A stretch of 58,382 bases of DNA, from NCBI GenBank assembly GCA_964563155.1, contig CAZLVL010000017.1, positions 1 through 58,382 of the forward strand, read 5' to 3'. Below the pieces are notes generated by a model, which did no database searches, was not told where the DNA came from, and worked only from the letters and a program-made list of their open reading frames with translations. This document shows, piece by piece, positions 1-6,999 of the stretch. How positions within the stretch are numbered: the first letter of the stretch is position 1; each line of letters opens with the position of its first letter. Origin of the DNA: DUPQ01 sp964563155. GTDB taxonomy: Bacteria > Bacillota > Clostridia > DUPQ01. The position numbers were made by a program, and so were the translations under genes.

Positions 1-54
1 TTCAGCAGAGAATTAATTTAGAGGTCTGTGTCACAAATGTTTGACTTCTCTAGA
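1..54 (+). repeat. 54-bp direct repeat, left copy (IS right-end-like)
   Basis: Positions 1-54 match 5097-5150 at 53 of 54 bases, with a single G/T difference at base 5. The core holds a gapped inverted repeat (GTCA near 30-33, TGAC near 42-45), as expected of a transposase-bound terminus. The right copy follows a transposase-like C-terminal fragment, so both are read as right ends of the same IS type in the same orientation. The family is not determined. Confidence 0.8.
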
Positions 55-1761
55 AATCAACTTGCTGTTAACCAGCAAGTATATTCCCATTGCTCATTAG
101 GTGTTATACAATATCCTTATGTATACTCACCAGGTCATGTTCATATTGAATGTAGTACTTATTCAAGTATGAGTATTACAACAGAATTATTCCCATTTTA
201 TCGACACAATAGTCTGTATAATTTTGGTGCAGATATGGATTTTATATGTGGAGAAGATTTTTCGGGTCATATGTTTTATACCTATGCATACATTAGAAGT
301 GATGCAACAAACTATCCAGATGGACGTAGATTTGATTGTGAAAAAATAAGACTCTACTACAATATCAATGATACTGGGTGGAATTCTAATCAATATGTTG
401 AGTATGATACAAATGACTATTATATGCCTAGCATTTTTAGGTACCAATTAGACTTATATAAGACAAATATGCAATGTGGTGATACAATCAAATTATATAT
501 TGTAGCTTATAGAAGTAGCAGTAACAGTGCAGATAGTACATTTTGGGGCTCAGAAGCTATGAATTTTGGACTATCTCCTATGTACTATCAGCAACCTCCA
601 GAATATCTCGATATAAATACACAGTATTTCGAATACACACTAAACCAAGCTCATGACTGGAGTAATTGGACAGAAACGGCTGAGTCTACATGCTCAACTC
701 TAGGGAAAGAATCAAGAACTTGTAATAACTGTGGTGCAATTGAACAAAGGGATCTTCCGTTAAATCCAAACAACCATTCAGGAGGGTCAAACTGGGTAAC
801 AGTTACCAATCCAACTTGTACATCTTCAGGTTCTGAAAATCTAATATGCAATGGATGTTCAGCAGTATTGAATACATCATCAATTCCAGCATTAGGTCAT
901 AATCTTGGTACATGGTATACGGTCCAGTCATCTAATTGTTATGTAAAAGGAGCTGAAAGAAGGGACTGCTCAAGGTGTTCATATTATGAGCAAAGAGATC
1001 TTCCATTAAATCCAAACAACCATTCAGGAGGATCATACTGGCAGATAGTTACCAATCCAACTTGTACATCTTCAGGTTCTGAAAATCTAATATGTAATGG
1101 ATGTTCAGCAGTATTGAATACATCATCAACTCCTGCATTAGGTCATAACATAGGTTCATGGTACACTGTTCAAGCATCTACTTGCTGTGTAAAAGGAACT
1201 GAAAGAAGAGACTGCTCAAGGTGTTCATATTATGAGCAAAGGGATCTTCCGTTAAATTCAAGCAATCATTCAGGTGGAAGCCATACTGTAATTATAAGTA
1301 ATCCAACTTGTACAACAGCAGGCTCTAAAAGAGAAATCTGTAACGGGTGTTCTGCAATACTTGGCACTTCACAGATTCCTGCATTAGGCCATAACTTATC
1401 AGGCTGGAATACTATCATAGCATCAACATGCTGTACACCTGGTACTAAGTCAAGACACTGTACAAGAACAGGATGCAATTATACCGAGAATGAATCATTA
1501 CCTATTAACCCCAATAATCATTCTGGAGGTACATACTGGACAGTTACAAAATCAGCAACCTGCACAGCTTCAGGCATACGCTCACAAATCTGTTATGGGT
1601 GTAGCGAAGTATTGTCAACACAGGTTATACCAGCTCTAGGGCACAATTGGGGTGGATGGATATACCAATATACATATTATGATGAGAACTGGCAGAGCAA
1701 TGTGCGTGTGTATAAAAGAACATGTTCAAGATGTGGAGCTGTGGAGTATGACTATATATAA
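28..1761 (+). CDS. 5'-truncated cysteine-rich repeat surface protein
   Basis: No enzymatic function is recognised. Residues 1-208 are Tyr/Ser/Asn-rich, probably beta-structured and unassigned. From residue 209 there are four tandem repeats of about 82 residues, starting at 209, 291, 373 and 455, then a partial fifth at 539-577. Each unit carries paired CxxC-like knuckles, a run of LPLNPNNHSGG type and an IPALGH-type end. This TCT..G....C..C.....IPALGH pattern is common in large extracellular proteins of gut Clostridia. There is no signal peptide. The frame opens inside the 54-bp IS-like end, after an in-frame stop at 19-21 (GTG at 28 or ATG at 37). The 5' end of the gene was therefore probably replaced by the IS end and the product may not be secreted or made. 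No sortase or anchor motif is visible at the C-terminus. The repeats are also nearly identical at DNA level, so copy number may vary. Confidence 0.6.
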   Translation: MSQMFDFSRNQLAVNQQVYSHCSLGVIQYPYVYSPGHVHIECSTYSSMSITTELFPFYRHNSLYNFGADMDFICGEDFSGHMFYTYAYIRSDATNYPDGRRFDCEKIRLYYNINDTGWNSNQYVEYDTNDYYMPSIFRYQLDLYKTNMQCGDTIKLYIVAYRSSSNSADSTFWGSEAMNFGLSPMYYQQPPEYLDINTQYFEYTLNQAHDWSNWTETAESTCSTLGKESRTCNNCGAIEQRDLPLNPNNHSGGSNWVTVTNPTCTSSGSENLICNGCSAVLNTSSIPALGHNLGTWYTVQSSNCYVKGAERRDCSRCSYYEQRDLPLNPNNHSGGSYWQIVTNPTCTSSGSENLICNGCSAVLNTSSTPALGHNIGSWYTVQASTCCVKGTERRDCSRCSYYEQRDLPLNSSNHSGGSHTVIISNPTCTTAGSKREICNGCSAILGTSQIPALGHNLSGWNTIIASTCCTPGTKSRHCTRTGCNYTENESLPINPNNHSGGTYWTVTKSATCTASGIRSQICYGCSEVLSTQVIPALGHNWGGWIYQYTYYDENWQSNVRVYKRTCSRCGAVEYDYI

Positions 1762-1799
1762 TCATAAAAGAAGAGTAACTGTGTAAAGTCACTATCGAA

Positions 1800-1862
1800 A
1801 GAACCCCATATGTTAGGGTAGTTATTACTTAATATAACTGGGGTTCTAGTACTTTGTACTAG
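1800..1862 (+). terminator. Hairpin pair after the repeat protein
   Basis: A 9-bp stem pairs AGAACCCCA (1800-1808) with TGGGGTTCT (1839-1847). It overlaps a second stem, CTAGTAC (1846-1852) with GTACTAG (1856-1862) around a TTT loop. No uridine run follows directly, so termination is possible but not certain. Confidence 0.4.
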
Positions 1863-2090
1863 GATTTATAAAAAAATATCTTGCATTTCGCTGTTTACAG
1901 ACTTTTTTTTAGACAATAATCTCATCCAGAATGAAACGGCATGTGTATCATATGAATTATAGACTGTAAGTTGATACTATTTGATGCTAGTCATTATTGC
2001 AAGCATCTAGTATTAGGAAAAGCACACTAATCCTAAGTATATTTGAAAATTTGGCGTTTGTCCCTGGAGAGGGATTGTAAAAAACTACTA

Positions 2091-2096
2091 TATAAT
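2091..2096 (+). promoter_or_regulatory. Possible -10 box of the leucine-rich repeat lipoprotein gene
   Basis: A perfect TATAAT lies 56 bp before the chosen start. No good -35 hexamer sits 16-18 bp upstream, so the promoter assignment is tentative. Confidence 0.3.
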
Positions 2097-2151
2097 ATGA
2101 GGAGATATATGAGAGGCTACAGCCCTATCGTACAACAATGAAATGGAGCAA

Positions 2152-4752
2152 ATGAAAAAAGTTATAATTTGTGTGTTTATGTTGTTTAGTATTTTGATAT
2201 TATCATCATGCGATAAGCCAGTTGAAACAATGAACCCTAATAGCTCTAATGTTATAGAATCAGGATTACCAAGACCCGATGAATTGCCTTCTGCTTCAGC
2301 AACGACATCACCCAGTTTGGAGCCAACTCTGACCTCAACACCTATACAACAAAGGCCATCAGCATATACCAAGTCAGAATATTTTATATTTGATGAAACC
2401 ACTGGAACAATAACAGGATATAGAGGTGAAGGTGGTCAGTATGTAAGTATACCTAAAAGTATAAATGAAGTAAGTGTAACCCAAATTGGTATGTACGCAT
2501 TTGCTCAGATAGATTTATACGGAGTTATAATACCTGAAGGTGTTATAGAAATACAGGAAGGTGCCTTTTATTACTCTTTTTTGGAAGAGGTGGAAATACC
2601 AAAAAGTGTGAAGATAATAGCAGAGAGAGCTTTTAGTGTGAACAATCTGGTAAATATTATCTTGCCTATTGATCTGGAATACTTAGGTGCAGAAGCTTTT
2701 GCAGGGAATAAGCTTACACAAGTTATTATTCCTGAAACACTGTCAGAAATAAGTGCAAAAGCTTTTAGTATCAATGAGCTTACTTCTGTCATTATTCCTG
2801 ACAATATAACTAGCATAGGAGAGTATGCTTTTAGGAAGAATAAGCTAACATCAATAAGTCTTCCAACTGATTTGAAAAAGATTTGTAAAGGATCTTTTAG
2901 AGAAAATAAATTATCTGAAATTGTAATACCAAAACAAGTTGAGATAATTGACGAATATGCTTTTTATGAAAATATGCTTAAAGACATAACAATTCCTGAT
3001 AGGGTAGAGGCAATTGGTAAGTATGCTTTTGCTAATAATAATATTGCAAATATTACCCTTGGTGCATCGTTGATGGAAATGGGTGAATATGCATTTAGTA
3101 ATAACAAAATTAAACAATTGAATATTGTAATAGGATTATCAAAAATTAGCAAAGGGTGCTTTTTAAACAATGAGTTAGAAGACCTGCTTCTACCAGATAA
3201 TATAATAGAAGTTAATAGTTATGCATTCCAAAACAACAATATTAGCAAACTTAAATTAAGTCAAAACTTGAAGATTATTGACAGCAATGCATTTTCAGAT
3301 AATAAACTTACTCAAATTGCTGTTCACGAAAGCACAGATATGATAATGGATAAAGCTTTTGCGGAGAATGAGATTAAGTCAGTTTTAGTTGAAGGCAATG
3401 TCATATATATAGCAGAAGACGCCTTTGATGATATTGGAGGAATGAAAGCATTATGTGTAAAAAACTCATATCCAGATTATTATTTTAGTAAAAAAATGGT
3501 CGAAATTTCCTATTACCCAGACAAATCTATAAATGCATCAGTTCCTGCCAATCGAAGTGATATAATTAGCAAAGGTATCTTCATGCAGTCCGAAGAAGAA
3601 AGTTTCAACTTTATGGAAAACTGGATAAGAGAATATCTCATAAGCAGATACGGAGAGACCTGCAAATTGAAAACTTATATTAAGCTTGTAGATAAAGATA
3701 TTAAGGACGAATTCATTTCTCCGGATAATATTGTGTATATAAATGAGTATTCTGTTATTTTTGAATACCAAGTTGAGCATGGGTTGCAAAAAAAAGATGT
3801 GAGTTTACAAGCTGTATTAGTAAAGACAAATGGTTTTTTGTATTACCTAAGTGGAATTGAAGAAGCACATATTGATTTTAATGATAAGGATGTGCTATAT
3901 AGATATCTTTTAGATGACTATAGATTTGAGTACTTTGCTATTTCTGATAATAATTCTACTTATATTGTGTCAAAAGACATAGAAAAAAGTGATTATTTTC
4001 CTGATTATCTAACTAATCTCGAAGATACTATCAATATGAAGTTTGCAAATACTGATTACATTTTGATAGAATCTGGCAATTCGATTTACCTTAAGAATTT
4101 AAAAACAAATGAAATTATTGTAAAACAAAGATTAGATAATATACAAAATTTCAGATATAAAGTATTAGATGTGCTTGATGACCAAAGATATGTTTATGCA
4201 AAACTAGGCAATAGTGGGTATCAAGGAATTTATGTTTATAATATCAAGAATAATACTAATGTACAGTTGTATTTTCAAGAATATGATTTTTATATGATAC
4301 CCATATATGTTCATGGGGGTCATATCATAGTTGCACATGGTGATGATCATTCTTTAAGAATAGAATCCCTATTTAAGTTGGACATATCCGAAATTGACAC
4401 AGGTAGGCTCACAAAGCTTTCAAATGATACTATTCATTTACGTGAATTTGTTATTAGTCCTAATAGCAAGTATATGGTTTATGTTGCTTCTCCTGCTTAT
4501 GCAGAGGGAGTACACCTAGAGGGAGTTAAGTATTTTATCTCTAATAAAAAGGCTTATTACATACGAAATATAAAAGTTATTGATACCTCAACTGGAGAGG
4601 TTCTAAAGGGTGGCACAATTTTTGAGAGTGCAGATAAATATGACGATGTTAATAATAGATACACATATGAAAATCTAGAGTTTGCTTTCAAAGATTATAA
4701 AGTATATATGAAATACAAGGATGTATATTTTGATATTGATATATATGAATAA
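2152..4752 (+). CDS. BspA-like leucine-rich repeat lipoprotein
   Basis: Predicted cell-surface lipoprotein of 866 residues. The N-terminus is a type II signal peptide (MKK, hydrophobic stretch, lipobox LSSC with Cys at about residue 20), then a Ser/Thr/Pro-rich linker to about residue 70. Residues of roughly 90-440 are about fifteen tandem 23-residue LRR_5 repeats of the form IPxxVxxIxxxAFxxNxL, the BspA/TpLRR type found in adhesins and surface proteins of gut and oral anaerobes. The C-terminal 420 residues have no LRR and look like a beta-propeller-type domain with Tyr-rich strands, unassigned. ATG at 2152 is preferred over ATG at 2143 because it gives a classical MKK signal peptide and follows GGAG at 2145-2148, though the spacing is short. 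The gene lies between the two IS-end repeats and may be horizontally acquired. Ligand unknown. Confidence 0.8.
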   Translation: MKKVIICVFMLFSILILSSCDKPVETMNPNSSNVIESGLPRPDELPSASATTSPSLEPTLTSTPIQQRPSAYTKSEYFIFDETTGTITGYRGEGGQYVSIPKSINEVSVTQIGMYAFAQIDLYGVIIPEGVIEIQEGAFYYSFLEEVEIPKSVKIIAERAFSVNNLVNIILPIDLEYLGAEAFAGNKLTQVIIPETLSEISAKAFSINELTSVIIPDNITSIGEYAFRKNKLTSISLPTDLKKICKGSFRENKLSEIVIPKQVEIIDEYAFYENMLKDITIPDRVEAIGKYAFANNNIANITLGASLMEMGEYAFSNNKIKQLNIVIGLSKISKGCFLNNELEDLLLPDNIIEVNSYAFQNNNISKLKLSQNLKIIDSNAFSDNKLTQIAVHESTDMIMDKAFAENEIKSVLVEGNVIYIAEDAFDDIGGMKALCVKNSYPDYYFSKKMVEISYYPDKSINASVPANRSDIISKGIFMQSEEESFNFMENWIREYLISRYGETCKLKTYIKLVDKDIKDEFISPDNIVYINEYSVIFEYQVEHGLQKKDVSLQAVLVKTNGFLYYLSGIEEAHIDFNDKDVLYRYLLDDYRFEYFAISDNNSTYIVSKDIEKSDYFPDYLTNLEDTINMKFANTDYILIESGNSIYLKNLKTNEIIVKQRLDNIQNFRYKVLDVLDDQRYVYAKLGNSGYQGIYVYNIKNNTNVQLYFQEYDFYMIPIYVHGGHIIVAHGDDHSLRIESLFKLDISEIDTGRLTKLSNDTIHLREFVISPNSKYMVYVASPAYAEGVHLEGVKYFISNKKAYYIRNIKVIDTSTGEVLKGGTIFESADKYDDVNNRYTYENLEFAFKDYKVYMKYKDVYFDIDIYE

Positions 4753-4777
4753 AAAGAGTATCAAGACTTTGAAACAT

Positions 4778-4810
4778 AAAAATTCTAGCTACTAGTCTAG
4801 ATGTTTTTAT
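4778..4810 (+). terminator. Probable terminator of the leucine-rich repeat lipoprotein gene
   Basis: TCTAG and CTAGA arms around an 8-nt loop, flanked by an A-run before and a T-run after (AAAAT...TGTTTTTAT), 25 bp after the stop codon. Confidence 0.5.
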
Positions 4811-4938
4811 TTACTTTTAGTCCTGTTTGTTCTTAGTTCTGTCATATCTGATATCTTCTGGGCTACTTTAGCAATAGGCATTTCGTAGCATGCTGTACTA
4901 CAAGAGATTTTACAAGAAGAGCAACTCTTTCATACTTT

Positions 4939-5150
4939 TTAAGGCCAAGTTATTGGATAGATAATGAGTTGCTCTACAATAAGAGAAGATTTAGTAGTTA
5001 CGAAGAGTTATCATGGAAGGTATTGGAGTTTTATACACCTAATGAAGTCTCTAAATCATTATTTCTCTATTAATGCAGCTTAGTAAGACAAAGATATTCA
5101 TCAGAGAATTAATTTAGAGGTCTGTGTCACAAATGTTTGACTTCTCTAGA
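4939..5150 (+). mobile_element. Decayed IS right end with transposase C-terminal fragment
   Basis: A frame ending at the TAA of 5071-5073 contains RRFSSYEEL, then KVLEFYTPNEVSKSL. This resembles the C-terminus of integrase-core (DDE, rve-type) transposases of Clostridia, which end in a Tyr/Arg-rich helix followed by K-V-L-G-F-x-T-P-N-E-V. The part between the two motifs appears deleted. The frame has no start, and the fragment is followed at once by the 54-bp IS-like end. The family (IS481, IS3 or related) is not established. Confidence 0.45.
5097..5150 (+). repeat. 54-bp direct repeat, right copy (IS right-end-like)
   Basis: Second copy of the repeat at 1-54, same orientation, one mismatch. 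It closes the accessory segment; ordinary chromosomal genes resume directly after it. Confidence 0.8.
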
Positions 5151-5179
5151 TTTGCGGAAACTCAAAAATTTATAGTTCA

Positions 5180-5208
5180 TTGCAAAGGTTTTTTTGCTAT
5201 GATATAAT
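5180..5208 (+). promoter_or_regulatory. Sigma-A-type promoter of the membrane protein gene
   Basis: TTGCAA (5180-5185), 17-bp spacer, TATAAT (5203-5208), 24 bp before the ATG at 5232. Confidence 0.75.
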
Positions 5209-5231
5209 CACAATGTTTTATTGGAGGGAAC

Positions 5232-6065
5232 ATGAACTTCTTCAGCGATTCATTAGTCTATTTTATTAAAAAGCCACTTATACCTATTTATGTGGCTACT
5301 GTGACTTTGGTTTACAGTATTTTAATGATCTTTAACCCATTAAAGAGTTTAATCAATTTCTTGGACTTTACTATAACCGATGATTTAGGAACAAGCATTG
5401 TAATTTTTTCTAAAAGCTTTTATACCTTTAAATATTTGCCCTACTTCTTATTAGGTATTTTAGGGGTTTCGGTTATTTTGGCCCTCTTCTCTTCACTGAT
5501 TTATAGTGGTTTTATGAATATTGTACATTTAACTGTTAAGAGAATAAAAACTAATTTTTCAGACTATTTACAAGGTTTGAAAAAGGGATTTTTCAAAAGT
5601 ACTTTGGTCTTTTTCCAGTTTTACCTTACCATATTGTTGATTGTAGGCTTTCTACCTTTAGCCCTTACCCCCTTTTATATCCTAAGGGACTCGGTTTTAG
5701 AGTCAGGAAATGACCCCTTAATACTTTATCTCTTTTTAGCAATTATTATTCTTGTAATTGTTTCTTTAGCAGTAATTATATACATGAAATTTATGTTCAA
5801 ATTTCCTTCTATCTTCTATTTTTCCAGATATCCCATTGAAAAGGCTAATTCAGCTGTAAATGCAAGATACTGGAGAACTTTTGGGAAGGTCTTTATTCTG
5901 CTTCTTCTATTAGTGGGGATTGAATTTGTTATGTTTCAAATAACCAATAAAGCCTTGGAGTTTTTAGTTGGGTTTGTACTATATACAGTATACTTTAGTT
6001 TCTTTGCTGTATTTCCCTTCTACACATTTGACAAATTAGTAGAACCCTATAAACTTAACGATTAA
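5232..6065 (+). CDS. Polytopic membrane protein of unknown function
   Basis: 277 residues with about six hydrophobic segments, at roughly 15-35, 70-95, 125-150, 160-185, 215-235 and 240-265, and short charged loops. The loop after segment 2 is basic (VKRIKTNF), which suggests it is cytoplasmic. The layout, with paired helices and a poorly conserved interior, resembles small bacterial integral membrane proteins that carry DUF labels. No transporter or enzyme motif is visible, so no function is proposed. The start ATG follows TTGGAGGGAAC and lies 24 bp after a strong promoter, so the gene is probably expressed. The next gene, a thioredoxin-reductase-like flavoprotein, begins 23 bp downstream with its own ribosome binding site, so the two may be cotranscribed. 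Confidence 0.7.
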   Translation: MNFFSDSLVYFIKKPLIPIYVATVTLVYSILMIFNPLKSLINFLDFTITDDLGTSIVIFSKSFYTFKYLPYFLLGILGVSVILALFSSLIYSGFMNIVHLTVKRIKTNFSDYLQGLKKGFFKSTLVFFQFYLTILLIVGFLPLALTPFYILRDSVLESGNDPLILYLFLAIIILVIVSLAVIIYMKFMFKFPSIFYFSRYPIEKANSAVNARYWRTFGKVFILLLLLVGIEFVMFQITNKALEFLVGFVLYTVYFSFFAVFPFYTFDKLVEPYKLND

Positions 6066-6088
6066 TAGAATATTTAAGGAGGCGGCAT

Positions 6089-6967
6089 ATGCATGATGCA
6101 ATTGTAATAGGAAAAGGTCCTGCTGGTATTCAGGCAGCAATATATTTAGGACGTGCAGGGTTTAAGACCCTTCTTGTATATAAAGATGAAGGAGCCTTGG
6201 TTAAGGCTGATGAAATAGATAATTATTATGGCTTTGAAAATGGCATAAGCGCCAAAGAATTATTAGACAGAGGCACAAATCAAGCTAAAAGATTTGATGT
6301 GGAATTTGTCCAAGACGAGGTCATAATGCTTCAAAACATGGGTGATAATACAGTTACTATTGAGGGACTTAAAAAAGAGTACCAGGCTAAGTTTGCAATT
6401 ATTGCAAGTGGATTAACCAGAAGAAGCCTTAATGTACCAGGGCTGAAAAACTTTGAAGGAAGTGGAATCTCTTATTGTGTAACCTGTGATGGTTTTTTCT
6501 TTAGAAATAAAAAAGTGGGCTTAGTTGGTTATACCCAATATGCTGAAAGGGAACTCAACGATATCTTTATGTTTACACAAGATGTTTACCTACTTACAAA
6601 TGGTAAGCCAATTGAGTTTGATATTACTCCATTTGAAGGGCTAAAAGTAATAGATAAGCCAATTGCCTCTATATATGGGGAAACAATACTTGGTGGTGTT
6701 GAGTTTAAAGATGGAGAGAAGGAAGATTTTGCAGGTCTTTTCATAGCTTATGGGGCTGCAGACACCACTGCCTTTTGTGTAAAATCAGGAATATCAGTAG
6801 TAAATAACCATATTGAAATTGATGACAAAAAGATGACCAATATGGATAGAATATATGCTGCAGGCGACTGTACAGGAGCTTATGCTCAAATATCTGTTGC
6901 TGTTGCAGAAGGTACCTTAGCTGCTAGAGAAGTTATATCTAGACTTAGGGCCGAAAGAAGGAAATAA
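6089..6967 (+). CDS. Thioredoxin-reductase-like flavoprotein lacking NADPH motifs
   Basis: 292 residues. The FAD-binding Rossmann motif is intact (GKGPAGIQAA near residue 8), as is the C-terminal FAD motif AAGDCTG near residue 259. The redox-active pair is present as C130-V-T-C133 in YCVTCDGFF, matching the CATC site of TrxB. The second nucleotide domain differs: the GGGxxA motif of classical TrxB is replaced by GLVGYTQYAERE (about 143-155), and the HRRxxxR segment that binds the NADPH 2'-phosphate is absent (LLTNGKPIEF). The protein is about 25 residues shorter than E. coli TrxB. These are the traits described for ferredoxin-dependent flavin thioredoxin reductases (FFTR) of Clostridia. A reductant other than NADPH is therefore inferred. 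No thioredoxin gene is adjacent. The start follows AAGGAGGCGGCAT; metG begins 33 bp later. Confidence 0.75.
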   Translation: MHDAIVIGKGPAGIQAAIYLGRAGFKTLLVYKDEGALVKADEIDNYYGFENGISAKELLDRGTNQAKRFDVEFVQDEVIMLQNMGDNTVTIEGLKKEYQAKFAIIASGLTRRSLNVPGLKNFEGSGISYCVTCDGFFFRNKKVGLVGYTQYAERELNDIFMFTQDVYLLTNGKPIEFDITPFEGLKVIDKPIASIYGETILGGVEFKDGEKEDFAGLFIAYGAADTTAFCVKSGISVVNNHIEIDDKKMTNMDRIYAAGDCTGAYAQISVAVAEGTLAAREVISRLRAERRK

Positions 6968-6973
6968 TTTAAT

Positions 6974-6987
6974 ATCCCTTTAGGGAT
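6974..6987 (+). promoter_or_regulatory. Small hairpin next to the metG ribosome binding site
   Basis: ATCCC and GGGAT arms around TTTA, ending 2 nt before GGAGG (6990-6994). No T-box (specifier stem or conserved TGGNACC sequence) is visible before metG. Confidence 0.35.
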
Positions 6988-6999
6988 TTGGAGGATAGA

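Larger units (their letters stand above)
1762..2142. other. 381-bp intergenic stretch without a gene
   Basis: No coding frame is convincing here. It holds two adjacent hairpins after the repeat protein (1800-1862), an AT-rich middle with nothing recognisable, a small TCCCT/AGGGA hairpin at 2061-2074, a TATAAT-like box at 2091-2096 and a ten-codon mini-ORF at 2109-2141. Confidence 0.6.
4753..5231. other. 479-bp intergenic stretch with IS remnants
   Basis: No intact gene. From left to right it holds a probable terminator (4778-4810), decayed sequence with a 9-bp inverted repeat (GAGCAACTC 4919-4927, GAGTTGCTC 4966-4974), a transposase-like C-terminal fragment ending at 5073, the second 54-bp IS-end repeat (5097-5150) and the promoter of the next gene (5180-5208). 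Confidence 0.6.

Noticed and set aside
652..1644. Regular repeats that might be taken for a CRISPR array
   Set aside because: The unit is about 246 bp, in frame, and encodes Cys-rich protein repeats; there are no short palindromic repeats with unique spacers and no cas genes.
4811..4933. Minus-strand 40-codon cysteine-rich frame (KSCSSCKISCSTACYEMP...), resembling a RiPP precursor
   Set aside because: It has no start codon after an upstream TGA, no ribosome binding site and no radical SAM or other maturase beside it. It lies in decayed IS-flanking sequence where the plus strand is equally open.
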